Assembly: GCA_963739975.1 (NCBI GenBank)
Contig: CAVUCK010000026.1
Coordinates: 41,846-105,845, forward strand
Source of the DNA: JALZMG01 sp963739975
GTDB lineage: Bacteria > Actinomycetota > Acidimicrobiia > Acidimicrobiales > Ilumatobacteraceae
Direction of reading: 5' to 3'
DNA: 64,000 bases
Below are positions 17,635-26,773 of the stretch, piece after piece. The first letter of the stretch is position 1, and each line of letters opens with the position of its first letter. The position numbers and the translations under genes are program-made. The notes under the pieces are model-generated. The model was not told where the DNA came from. It searched no databases and saw only the letters and a program-made list of their open reading frames with translations.

Positions 17635-17868
17635 TCATGTGATGCCCCAGCCGAGGAGGAGTCGGCGTCGATAGTTGTCGAAGTTGCGGTGACCGTGGCC
17701 GATGCGGCGGATTGTCTCGATGAGCAGATTCACGGCTTCGGTCGGGCCCTCCAAACCGTCGAGCGAGTCCAGCATCAGAGGCACACAACCTCTCAATGAT
17801 GGGACGGCGTTGTCGAAGAGATCCGCGTTTGCCGCGCCGTTGCCAATTATGTTGCCGTTCCCCGCCAC
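17635..17868 (-). pseudogene. ISL3 transposase C-terminal fragment
   Basis: The last 40 residues (GPTEAVNLLIETIRRIGHG, then RNFDNYRRRLLLGWGIT) are the conserved end of ISL3 transposases: N-G-P-x-E-x-x-N-x-x-K-R-x-x-H-G-x-R-N-F. The catalytic Asp residues and the N-terminus are missing; residues before position 30 do not look related. It is convergent with the other ISL3 fragment, so at least two elements were once present. Confidence 0.7.
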
Positions 17869-17921
17869 ACGGCGGTCGTCGGCGACGTGAACGCGCCGAC
17901 GCTACAACCGGGAGGATCACC

Positions 17922-18464
17922 GTGACCGACTTCGACAGCACCGCAACTCGGCGAGATTCCAGGCGACTTCGACGGCTTGTCCTCATCGCACCATTGACGG
18001 TGGCTGGATCGGCGTTGGTCGGCTCCACGGTGAGCGCTGGACCCGGCGGAGACAAGGTGTTCGTTTGCAAATACGTCGGGACACCCGGGGACGACGAACG
18101 CCTCCAGACCGGTCAAAACCCGATCAGCGTCAGCGTCAACGCAATTCCAGGCGGTGCACAAGTCGGTGCCTTCTTCGCCGACGCCCAGGGTCGATCGTTC
18201 GTTCTGGAGTTCGACACCGGGCAGCCCGAGCCGCCGGTATCCGACTGCCCGCCGCCTGACGGTCCGACCACCACCACGACTGGCGGTCCGACCACCACCA
18301 CGACTGGCGGTCCGACGACGACCGGTAATGGCCAACCGACCACCGTCCCGGACACGACATTGCCGAATACCGGAGCCGACAACGCCAGCCTCATCGGTGC
18401 CGCGGTGATCTTCGTGCTTGGTGGCGGTATCGCCATGGCCGCAGCGCGTCGGCGCACCGCGTAA
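17922..18464 (+). CDS. LPXTG-anchored surface protein
   Basis: A 180-residue exported protein. GGGAGG lies 7 nt before GTG 17922. After a charged N-terminus there is a signal peptide (about 20-42), then a short domain with FVCKYVGTPGDDERLQTGQN, two Cys residues, and a threonine-rich linker of PTTTTTGG repeats. The C-terminus is a complete sorting signal: LPNTG, a hydrophobic helix and RRRTA. Sortase should link it to peptidoglycan. No sortase gene is in the window. It sits between IS ends, so it may have moved with them. Confidence 0.82.
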   Translation: MTDFDSTATRRDSRRLRRLVLIAPLTVAGSALVGSTVSAGPGGDKVFVCKYVGTPGDDERLQTGQNPISVSVNAIPGGAQVGAFFADAQGRSFVLEFDTGQPEPPVSDCPPPDGPTTTTTGGPTTTTTGGPTTTGNGQPTTVPDTTLPNTGADNASLIGAAVIFVLGGGIAMAAARRRTA

Positions 18465-18508
18465 CGCGCCCAGCTGCTCGGCGCGCGTCCTGCCCAGGCA
18501 CCATTGGC

Positions 18509-18534
18509 GGCTCTTCGTGTTGGAGTGGGGACGG
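18509..18534. repeat. ISL3-type terminal inverted repeat
   Basis: GGCTCTTCGTGTTGGAGTGG then GGACGG is close to the usual ISL3 end sequence, orientated with the element interior to the right. An IS3 fragment now begins about 110 bp further on. Confidence 0.55.
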
Positions 18535-18698
18535 GGTAGTTGAACATCCGCGGCGCGAATCACGGAGTCTCGCCATCGTTGCGACTATCTGACGGCTGCA
18601 GCGTGGAGGAGAACCCTGACGATGAGCGACGGGTATGACCTTGAACGGCTTCGGTGGACACCTGATTCTGGGGGTGACCCCAGAGGAAGGAGGCCCGG

Positions 18699-18993
18699 AT
18701 GGGTCGTCCTCGAAGTATCCGCCCGAGTTTCGGCGTGAGGCCGTGGAGTTGGTCCGCACGTCGGGCCGGCCGGTGGTCGATGTCGCCCGCTCGCTCGGTG
18801 TGACCGACTCGACGTTGCACAACTGGTTGAAGGCCGATCGCGACGCCGGGCCCGTGCCGACGATCCGGACGCGTTGTCGGAGTCGGAGCTGGCGGAGCTG
18901 AAGCGTCTGCGCAAGGAGAACATCGAGGTGCGCACCGACCGTGAGATCCTGCGCAAGGCGGTCGCCTATTTCGCTCGGGAGACGATGCGGTGA
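18699..18993 (+). pseudogene. IS3-family transposase OrfA, frameshifted
   Basis: KYPPEFRREAVELVRTSGRP, then SLGVTDSTLHNWLKADRD, is the helix-turn-helix region of IS3 OrfA, and ELAELKRLRKENIEVRTDRE with ILRKAVAYFARETMR is its leucine zipper and end. The frame shifts between the MGRP start and the body, and again near 18860. AGGAGG precedes ATG 18699. The IS3 left end (TGGACACCTGATTCTGGGGG) lies at about 18656-18675. Cannot make a functional protein. Confidence 0.8.
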
Positions 18994-19591
18994 GCCGCTT
19001 CCGATTCGTCGAGGACCACCGGCACGTCGATGACGTGAAGCGGCGGTGTCGACTGATTGATCTCCACCTCGGGCTGTCACCCGGACTCGCTCACGCTCGC
19101 CGTGTCGCTGACCCGTTCCACGTCGTGCGCGTCGGCAACCGCTGTGTCGACCAGGTGCGTCGCCGGGTGCAGAACGAGACCCTCGGGCATCGTGGACGCA
19201 AGCACGACCCGCTCTATCGGATCCGCACGCTGTTGCTCACCGGCTCCGAGCGACTCGACGAACGCGGCTCGGAGCGGATGCTGTTGGGCCTGCGTGTCGG
19301 TGACCCCGACGACGAGCTGCTCGGCGCCTGGCTCGCCAAGGAGTCGGTGCGCGACGTGTACCTCGCCGACACCGTGGCCGACGCCGCCTCGCCCATCACG
19401 ACACCGGCGCGTCGAACGGCCCGACCGAAGGACTCAACCTGTGCGTGAAGAAGGTCAAGCGCTGCGGGCACGGCTTCCGCTCGTTCGACGACTACCGGCT
19501 GCGCGTGCTGCTGCACGCTGGCGGCATCACCTGGCCAGAACAGCCCCGCCCGCCACGCATCCGAACCCGCTCTCCCCACTCAGACGCGTAG
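18990..19591 (+). pseudogene. Chimera of IS3 OrfB start and ISL3 transposase
   Basis: The first 20 or so codons (FRFVEDHRHVDDVKRRCRL) are the OrfB start of an IS3 element. At about 19068 the frame continues into an ISL3 transposase (GLSPGLAHARRVADPFHVVR and onward), closely similar to the copy at 45.1-46.2 kb. An internal deletion of about 100 bp near 19388 shifts the frame, after which GPTEGLNLCVKKVKRCGHGF leads to a stop at 19589-19591. An ISL3 terminal repeat follows within the end (19567-19596). Confidence 0.75.
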
Positions 19592-19681
19592 AGCCCCTGA
19601 ACTCCGAAGCGCCCCAAATCCTGTGGCGATCTTGTCGCGATGGCTGTCATGGGATCGCAACCTGGGTTAAGGTGCCGCCCC

Positions 19682-21241
<1,560 letters not shown>

Positions 21242-21268
21242 CAGCCCGCACGGGTCCGGGCGAGCACG

Positions 21269-22072
21269 TCAAAGAACCGCTCGGTCGCTTCGCTCCCGAG
21301 CCCGTACGTACGCCCGGTCCTCACGTGTGGGGGTGAACCCGAGCTTGTCGTACATCTTCACGGCGGGGGTGTTGGCGGCGTCGACGAACAGCATCCCGGT
21401 CGTCACGCCGCGGTCGGCGATCCAGGCCAGGCCGGCCAGGGTGAGCTGCGGGCCGAGGCCCATGCCGTGGAAATCCGGGTCGACCCCGATCACGTAGATC
21501 TCGCCGAGCTCGGGCTTGGCATCGGTCGCCGGGTGCAGCTTCGTCCAGCACGATCCGGCCAGCCGGCCGTCGCGCTCGTGGAGCAGGAATCCGTCCGGGT
21601 CGAACCATGGCTCGGCCTCGTGCTGGGCCAGCGTCGCCACCGTCCAGCCGCCCTGCTCGGGGTGGTCGGCGAAGGAGCGGTTGTTCTGCCGCAGCCACGC
21701 CTCCTCGTCCACCCCCGGCCGGAACGGGCGCGTCTCGATCTCGACCGGGATGCCCGTCGGCAGCGGCCGCTCGAGCCGCAGCAGCCGGCGGCCGATCGTC
21801 AGACCGAGCTCGGCGGCCAGTGCGTCGTCGTCGGCCGTCGCGCCCTGCACCCACCAGTGCACGGCACCGTCGCCGTGCGTCGCCGCCTCGTCGAGCGCCG
21901 CTGACACCAGCCGAACCGTCACCCGGCGCTCGACCGGTCCCGGCGCCGAGACGGCGATCGTCGACGAGTCGTTGCCGGCGGTCACCGTCGCCCGCGCTTC
22001 GCCGTCGAAGATCGTGGCCAAGACCGTGCCCACCTCGTGCGCCGACGAAGAGGGCGGTCGCTCGACGTCCAT
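21269..22072 (-). CDS. mshD: Mycothiol synthase
   Basis: A 267-residue double-GNAT enzyme that acetylates Cys-GlcN-Ins to give mycothiol, the main low-molecular thiol of Actinobacteria. The C-terminal domain is diagnostic: NNRSFADHPEQGGWT, EPWFDPDGFLLHE, GEIYVIGVDPDFHGMGLGPQ (acetyl-CoA loop) and FVDAANTPAVKMYDKLGF. The N-terminal GNAT domain is degenerate, as usual. I start it at ATG 22072 (MDVERPP). Its first codons and upstream 40 bp are duplicated at 23244-23302. It converges with the second M23 gene. Confidence 0.93.
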   Translation of the reverse strand: MDVERPPSSSAHEVGTVLATIFDGEARATVTAGNDSSTIAVSAPGPVERRVTVRLVSAALDEAATHGDGAVHWWVQGATADDDALAAELGLTIGRRLLRLERPLPTGIPVEIETRPFRPGVDEEAWLRQNNRSFADHPEQGGWTVATLAQHEAEPWFDPDGFLLHERDGRLAGSCWTKLHPATDAKPELGEIYVIGVDPDFHGMGLGPQLTLAGLAWIADRGVTTGMLFVDAANTPAVKMYDKLGFTPTREDRAYVRARERSDRAVL

Positions 22073-22113
22073 GACCACATCTTGGTCGCCGCCGCCTCCG
22101 TAGCCTCGCAGCA
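22055..22113. repeat. 59-bp direct repeat, copy 1 (mshD start region)
   Basis: Covers the first codons and upstream region of mshD. It is identical to 23244-23302 at 57 of 59 positions (differences at 22061 and 22080). The two copies bracket the L,D-transpeptidase gene. Confidence 0.9.
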
Positions 22114-22447
22114 CCGTTGGGGAGAGCACCCAAAGCCGTCGTCGTAAACGTCGGAGGGAGCGACCGGGCACAGCCCTCGCAGTTGGCCGAATACGTGGGG
22201 CGCCTCCCGCGCCAGCTCCGGACCATGCGGATCACTCAGCGCCTGCCCGGATCGGCGAGGGGTCGGTTCCCTTCGTGGCCGAACTGGCCAACCCAGGAGA
22301 GGTGGGCTCGCCGGGGGCGGCGACCGACGCCGCCAGACGCCCGCCGGGGAAGCAGGTGAATCACGATCTGCTGAGCGGAGCTGCAGTACGGTCAGCGACC
22401 GGCCGAACGAGGCGGGCACGAGGTATGCAAGGTGGAGGTGGGGCTCG

Positions 22448-23131
22448 ATGAGGGAGTGCAGCCGCTTGACGAGGTTGCTCGGTCGCCGCAGAACGTCGCT
22501 GCGGCGCCCGGTCCAGGCGTTGGCGGTCTCCTCCGTCGTGCTCTTCATGGGCCAGCTCGGCCTCCGATGTGCGCCGGGTGACGACAATGCCGCGGATCGC
22601 CGGCTCTGCCAGCAGACGTCGGCGCGCTGCATCCTGGTGCACCAGGTGGACGGCGCGAATCGGCTCGAGTTATTCGAGGGCGGCCGGCTCGTCGACTCGG
22701 TCACGGTGAACACCGGCAGGCAAGGGTCCCGGACGCGCAACGGCACCGGTCGCTCGATCTACGACGAGACGTTCAGCACCGAATCGTCCGAGTCGGTGAC
22801 GAGGGCGTCGTACGGGACCGATCCCAAGCAGTGGGCCCCCGGCGTCCGCCAGGTGTTCGATGGCAGGGCGACCGGGTTGATGGGCGATCCCCACCGGTTC
22901 GACGGCGGGCAGGCCTTCCACTGGCGTGTTGCGTACAGCGGCGAGCTCGACGAGAACGGCAAGAGCATCCCGGTCCTCCGCAACGGGCTGGCCCAGGAGC
23001 GCCAGGAGTACCACGGCGGGTACGCCAGCAACGGTTGCGTGCACGTGCCGAAGTGGTTCCTCGACAACTATGACGCCACGTTCTTCCAGCCCGGCGTCGC
23101 AGTCCGAATCCAGGACCAGCCGACATCGTGA
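22448..23131 (+). CDS. L,D-transpeptidase (YkuD domain)
   Basis: A 227-residue protein with a signal or anchor helix (about 22-42) and a YkuD domain. The catalytic motif reads HGGYASNGCVHVP near residues 200-212, with Cys in S-x-G-C. Such enzymes form 3-3 crosslinks in peptidoglycan using a tetrapeptide donor. GGAGG lies about 10 nt before ATG 22448. The domain lacks an extra N-terminal Ig-like module as found in mycobacterial Ldt proteins. It is flanked by a 59-bp direct repeat, which suggests insertion between mshD and nth. Confidence 0.85.
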   Translation: MRECSRLTRLLGRRRTSLRRPVQALAVSSVVLFMGQLGLRCAPGDDNAADRRLCQQTSARCILVHQVDGANRLELFEGGRLVDSVTVNTGRQGSRTRNGTGRSIYDETFSTESSESVTRASYGTDPKQWAPGVRQVFDGRATGLMGDPHRFDGGQAFHWRVAYSGELDENGKSIPVLRNGLAQERQEYHGGYASNGCVHVPKWFLDNYDATFFQPGVAVRIQDQPTS

Positions 23132-23243
23132 CCACGGGTCCAGCCGCGACCTGCGGCTGAAGGTTCGCTCCCGCTCGATCCGGCGAGCCGTTGGGGAATC
23201 CAGCCGGGCGCCGAGGAGGAGATCGTCGACGACTCGTTGTGCA

Positions 23244-23302
23244 CGGTCGGTCGACGTCCATGACCACACCTTGGTCGCCGCCGCCTCCGTAGCCTCGCAG
23301 CA
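23244..23302. repeat. 59-bp direct repeat, copy 2 (upstream of nth)
   Basis: Near-identical copy of the mshD start region, ending 2 bp before the nth start codon. Here it no longer leads into mshD coding sequence. Confidence 0.9.
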
Positions 23303-23304
23303 GC

Positions 23305-24012
23305 ATGGTCGCCGACGCGCCACGTCGCCCCGCCCGCCCTCGCTCGCCGCGTGGTCGCACTCGGGAGGTCGCCCGGCGGTTGACGGATGCCTACCCGGAG
23401 GCGATCTGCGAGCTCGACCACGACGGACCCTTTCAGCTCCTGGTGGCGACGATCCTGTCCGCCCAGACGACCGACGCGCGGGTCAACACGGTGACGCCGG
23501 TGCTGTTCGCCCGCTACCCGACGCCCCACGACCTGGCGGCCGCCGACCCGGCGGTGGTCGAGGAGCTGATCCGCCCGACGGGCTTCTACCAGAACAAGAC
23601 GCGCAGCTTGCTCGGCATGGCGGCGGCCATCGTCGAGCGCTTCGACGGCGAGGTCCCGGCGGCGCGTGACGATCTGGTCACGCTCCCCGGCGTCGGTCGC
23701 AAGACGGCCAACGTCGTGCGCAGCGTGGCGTTTCGCCTGCCCGGCCTGCCTGTTGACACCCACGTCATCCGCCTCTCCCACCGGCTCGGCCTCACCGCAC
23801 ATGACGATCCGGTGAAGATCGAGCTGGAGCTGAACGGCTACCTGCCGGCATCCGAGCGGGGAGATTTCAGCCTGCGGATGATCCTCCACGGCCGGCGGAT
23901 CTGCCTCGCCCGGACCCCGCGTTGCGCCGACTGCGTGCTCGAGGACATCTGCCCGTCGAGCCGGCTGCCTCGATCATCCCGGCCCTTGCCACGCCGCGCC
24001 CCGGTGGTATGA
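23305..24012 (+). CDS. nth: Endonuclease III
   Basis: A 235-residue DNA glycosylase/AP lyase of base-excision repair, removing oxidised pyrimidines. The helix-hairpin-helix is LPGVGRKTANVV with catalytic Lys133; Asp151 (VDTHV) is the second catalytic residue. Four cysteines, 200, 207, 210 and 216 (C-x6-C-x2-C-x5-C), bind the 4Fe-4S cluster. The last 18 residues are a basic, unconserved tail. Its stop codon overlaps a strong promoter for the small RNA candidate downstream. Confidence 0.95.
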   Translation: MVADAPRRPARPRSPRGRTREVARRLTDAYPEAICELDHDGPFQLLVATILSAQTTDARVNTVTPVLFARYPTPHDLAAADPAVVEELIRPTGFYQNKTRSLLGMAAAIVERFDGEVPAARDDLVTLPGVGRKTANVVRSVAFRLPGLPVDTHVIRLSHRLGLTAHDDPVKIELELNGYLPASERGDFSLRMILHGRRICLARTPRCADCVLEDICPSSRLPRSSRPLPRRAPVV

Positions 24013-24013
24013 T
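23986..24013 (+). promoter_or_regulatory. Sigma-A-type promoter at the end of nth
   Basis: TTGCCA (23986-23991) and TATGAT (24008-24013) are separated by 16 bp, close to the TTGACA/TATAAT consensus. The -10 box overlaps the nth stop codon. It would start transcription near 24020. Confidence 0.65.
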
Positions 24014-24019
24014 CGCTCT

Positions 24020-24118
24020 AACCAGGTTCCCGCCACCTGGTTTGCAGCGACAGCCGGGATCCGCCGCCTGGCGTCGCTCGTGCGACGGCCCCTCCCACCA
24101 GGGGCCGTCGCCGCTTTT
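24020..24118 (+). ncRNA. Candidate small RNA with three C-rich-loop hairpins
   Basis: The sequence from the predicted start to the T-run folds into three consecutive stem-loops. The first is 8 bp (24020-24042, loop TCCCGCC). The second is 12 bp with one bulged A (24046-24078, loop ATCCGCCG). The third is a perfect 11 bp (24082-24111, loop TCCCACCA). There is no open frame. Promoter, structure and terminator all lie on one strand within 135 bp. C-rich loops suggest pairing with G-rich ribosome binding sites, as reported for the actinobacterial 6C/B11 RNA; I do not claim it is that family. Confidence 0.55.
24082..24118 (+). terminator. Intrinsic terminator after the small RNA candidate
   Basis: GCGACGGCCCC and its exact complement flank an 8-nt loop, followed by CGC and TTTT. 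One of few hairpins in this window that has a T-run. It may also end minus-strand transcripts from the gene at 24144. Confidence 0.75.
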
Positions 24119-24143
24119 CGGGTCGGATCGGCCGAGGTTCGGG

Positions 24144-24344
24144 TCAGTTCCCGGCCACCCGCTCGGCGCGCTGCAGGGCCCGCTCGGCAACCCGCAGCGC
24201 CCGCTCGGCCTCGTGGATGGCCGACACGAGATCGTCACGCTCTTCCCCCGCATGGGTGACGGCGAGTTCGGCGACGCGCTGGCGGTACCGCCCGACGATC
24301 TCGGCCGCCGCCGACAGCTCGGCCCCGGTCGTCGATGCGCCCAT
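24144..24344 (-). CDS. Small coiled-coil protein
   Basis: A 66-residue frame (MGASTTGAELSAAAEIVG start) with heptad-like spacing of Ala/Leu/Val from about residue 35 to the end (IHEAERALRVAERALQRAER). I choose ATG 24344; an upstream GTG frame would overlap the hisC start. It is divergent from hisC with only 17 bp between start codons, so their promoters overlap. Family not recognised. Confidence 0.5.
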   Translation of the reverse strand: MGASTTGAELSAAAEIVGRYRQRVAELAVTHAGEERDDLVSAIHEAERALRVAERALQRAERVAGN

Positions 24345-24361
24345 GGCGGTACGTTCTACCA

Positions 24362-25441
24362 ATGACCGAGGGCCGGGTCCCCGTACGCGAGGACCTGCGG
24401 GCCTTGGAGGGGTACCACTCGGCCCAGGTCCCCGCCGAGGTGCGGCTGAACACCAACGAGTCGCCCTATCCGCCGCCGGCGTCGTGGTCGGCCGACCTGG
24501 CGGCGGCGCTGACGGACATCGACTGGCGGCGGTACCCCGACCGGGCGGCGACCGAACTGCGGGATGCCATCGCGGCGTGGCACGGCGTCGACTCCGCCAA
24601 CGTCTTCGCCGCCAATGGATCCAACGAGGTGCTGCAGACGCTGCTGCTGACGTTCGCCGGCTCAGGTCGATCCGTGGTGACGTTCGAGCCGACCTACCAG
24701 CTGCACTCGCACCTGGCCCGCACCAGCGGAGCGCAGGTCGTGGAGGTCGAGCGCCGAGCCGACTTCACCCTGGACGTCGACATGGCAGCCTGCACCGTGG
24801 CCGAGACCGGTCCGGCGATCACGTTCCTGTGCTCCCCGAACAACCCGACCGGCATGGTCGAGACGCCCGAGACGGTGCGCCGGCTGCTGGCCGCCGCCAC
24901 CGGCCTGCTCGTCGTCGACGAGGCCTACGCCCAGTTCGCCGATTGGTCGGCGCTCGACCTGGTCGCCGAGGACCGGCCGCTGGTCGTCGTCCGCACGATG
25001 TCGAAGACCTGGAGCCTCGCTGCGCTGCGCCTCGGCTACCTGGTCGGCCCGACGTGGCTGGTCGCCGACCTCCAGCGGGTCGTCCTGCCGTACCACCTGG
25101 ATGCGGCCAAGCAGATCGCCGGACGGTTGGCGTTGGACCACGTCGCCGAGATGGACCAGCGCGTCAAGCTGATCGTGGCCGAGCGCGAGCGGCTGGTCGA
25201 GGAGCTCGGCGCGCTCCCGCTCGACGTCTTCCCGAGCGGCGCCAACTTCGTGCTGTTCCGCCCGCGCTCGGTGGGCGGCCACGAGGTGTGGCAGGCCCTC
25301 GTCGATCGAGGCGTGCTGGTGCGCGACTGCTCGCGGTGGCCGCGCCTCGACGGGTGCCTGCGCGTCACCGTCGGAACGCCCGAGGAGGACGATCGGTTCC
25401 TGGCCGCCCTGCGGGCGGTCGTCGGTACGGTGCCCGCATGA
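24362..25441 (+). CDS. hisC: Histidinol-phosphate aminotransferase
   Basis: A 359-residue PLP enzyme of fold type I that converts imidazole-acetol phosphate to L-histidinol phosphate with glutamate. VRLNTNESPYPPP opens the domain, ANGSNEVLQ and CSPNNPTG bind the cofactor and substrate, and MSKTWSLAALRLGY has the PLP lysine (Lys215). ATG 24362 has TACGTT 6 nt upstream and no ribosome site, so it is likely leaderless. It overlaps hisB by ATGA. Confidence 0.95.
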   Translation: MTEGRVPVREDLRALEGYHSAQVPAEVRLNTNESPYPPPASWSADLAAALTDIDWRRYPDRAATELRDAIAAWHGVDSANVFAANGSNEVLQTLLLTFAGSGRSVVTFEPTYQLHSHLARTSGAQVVEVERRADFTLDVDMAACTVAETGPAITFLCSPNNPTGMVETPETVRRLLAAATGLLVVDEAYAQFADWSALDLVAEDRPLVVVRTMSKTWSLAALRLGYLVGPTWLVADLQRVVLPYHLDAAKQIAGRLALDHVAEMDQRVKLIVAERERLVEELGALPLDVFPSGANFVLFRPRSVGGHEVWQALVDRGVLVRDCSRWPRLDGCLRVTVGTPEEDDRFLAALRAVVGTVPA

Positions 25442-26031
25442 GGCCGCGGACGGCGCGCCGTCGGCGCGAGACGGGGGAGACGACGGTCGAGATCGACCTC
25501 GACCTCGACGGCACGGGCCGCACGGACTGCTCGACGGGCATCCCGTTCTACGACCACATGCTCGACCAGCTCGGGCGCCACGGCGGGTTCGACCTCTCGG
25601 TCCAGGCGACCGGCGACCTGCACATCGACACCCACCACACCGTGGAGGACGTCGCCATCACGCTCGGCGAGACGTTCCGCGAGGCGCTCGGCGACAAGGC
25701 CGGGATCCGCCGGTTCGCCAGCGGCCTGTACCCGCTCGACGAGGCGCTGGTCGAAGTCGCCCTCGACCTGTCGGGCCGGCCGTTCGTGGCGTGGGACGTG
25801 ACACTGCCCGAGTCGCTGCCGCTCGGCGACCCGGCCTTCGATCCACAGCTCGCCGAGCACGCCGTCTCGTCGTTCGCCACCAACGCCGGCATCACGCTGC
25901 ACGTCACGTCCAAGGCCGGGCGCAACGTCCACCACCTGATCGAGGCCACGTTCAAGGGTCTGGCCCGCAGCCTGCGCGACGCCGTGCGCGTCGAGGGCGG
26001 TGCCGTCCCGTCCACCAAGGGCAGCCTGTGA
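25438..26031 (+). CDS. hisB: Imidazoleglycerol-phosphate dehydratase
   Basis: A 197-residue single-function dehydratase forming imidazole-acetol phosphate. The paired metal motifs are FYDHMLDQLGRHG with DTHHTVED (first half), and AEHAVSSFATNAG with NVHHLIEATFKGLAR (second half). The phosphatase domain of the enteric fusion protein is absent, as normal in Actinobacteria. ATG overlaps the hisC stop (ATGA), so translation is coupled. A repeat element begins at its stop codon. Confidence 0.96.
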   Translation: MRPRTARRRRETGETTVEIDLDLDGTGRTDCSTGIPFYDHMLDQLGRHGGFDLSVQATGDLHIDTHHTVEDVAITLGETFREALGDKAGIRRFASGLYPLDEALVEVALDLSGRPFVAWDVTLPESLPLGDPAFDPQLAEHAVSSFATNAGITLHVTSKAGRNVHHLIEATFKGLARSLRDAVRVEGGAVPSTKGSL

Positions 26032-26100
26032 GCGAGCGAGTCTTCGAGCGAGCGAATCATCAGAACGGTCTTGTCGCTCATGGCCGAGCAGCTGCTGCGC
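26029..26100 (+). repeat. Intergenic repeat element, copy A (hisB-hisH)
   Basis: Begins at the hisB stop codon and shares most of its length with 28257-28323: GCGAGTCTTCGAGCGAGCGA, then ACGGTCTT, then CTCATGGCCGAGC. Its right part continues into a 9-bp hairpin (GCCGAGCAG ... CTGCTCGGC). Confidence 0.75.
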
Positions 26101-26137
26101 ACCTGCTCGGCGTCACCTCTCACGCTGAGGTGCTCAC

Positions 26138-26773
26138 ATGAGCGGCGCAGGGCCGTTGGTGGCCGTCGTCGACTACGGGATCGGGAACCTGCACTCGGCG
26201 CACAAGGCGCTGGTGCGCCAGGGGGCCGATGCTCGGCTGACGGATGATCCGGGCCTGATCGCCGATGCGGTCGCCGTCGTGCTCCCCGGCGTCGGTGCCT
26301 TCGGCGCCTGCATGGATGCGCTGCGCCAGCGCCGGCTGGAGGATCCCGTGCTCGCCGCTGCCGCATCGGGCCGCCCGTTCCTTGGGATCTGCATCGGCAC
26401 CCAGCTGCTGTTCGACGCCAGCGACGAGGCGCCGGGAGTGCCCGGCCTGGGCGTCTTGGCCGGCGCGGTGCGCTGGCTCCCGCCGGGCGTGAAGCGGCCC
26501 CAGATGCAGTGGAACCGGGTCGACGTGCTGGACGAGGACGAGGTGATGTTCGCCGGGCTGGGGGAGCGGCCGTGGTTCTACTTCGTCCACTCGCTGCACC
26601 CGGTGCCCGCCGACCCGTCGATCGTGGTCGGCACGTGCGACTACGGCGGTCCGATCAACGTCGCCTTCCGCCGCGGCAACGTCGCCGCCGTGCAGTTCCA
26701 CCCGGAGAAGTCCGCCGCTGCCGGACTGGGGCTGCTCGGCAACTTCGTCGAGGGTCTCAAGGTCCCGGCCTGA
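26138..26773 (+). CDS. hisH: Imidazole glycerol phosphate synthase, glutaminase subunit
   Basis: A 211-residue class I glutamine amidotransferase that feeds ammonia to HisF. The nucleophile is in FLGICIGTQLLF (Cys), the His and Glu of the triad in VQFHPEKS, and the oxyanion region is LPGVGAFG. TGAGGTG lies about 7 nt before ATG 26138. A 106-bp gap holding a repeat element separates it from hisB. The next gene begins inside its stop codon. Confidence 0.95.
   Translation: MSGAGPLVAVVDYGIGNLHSAHKALVRQGADARLTDDPGLIADAVAVVLPGVGAFGACMDALRQRRLEDPVLAAAASGRPFLGICIGTQLLFDASDEAPGVPGLGVLAGAVRWLPPGVKRPQMQWNRVDVLDEDEVMFAGLGERPWFYFVHSLHPVPADPSIVVGTCDYGGPINVAFRRGNVAAVQFHPEKSAAAGLGLLGNFVEGLKVPA

Noticed and set aside
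24020..24118. Naming the small RNA candidate as 6C RNA.
   Set aside because: The loops are C-rich but do not show the runs of six C that define that family; the name would need a covariance-model match.
26030..26141. A short peptide MSERVFERAN encoded by the repeats after hisB and hisF.
   Set aside because: The frame exists only because the repeat contains GAGCGA units; the two copies diverge in frame and lack ribosome sites.
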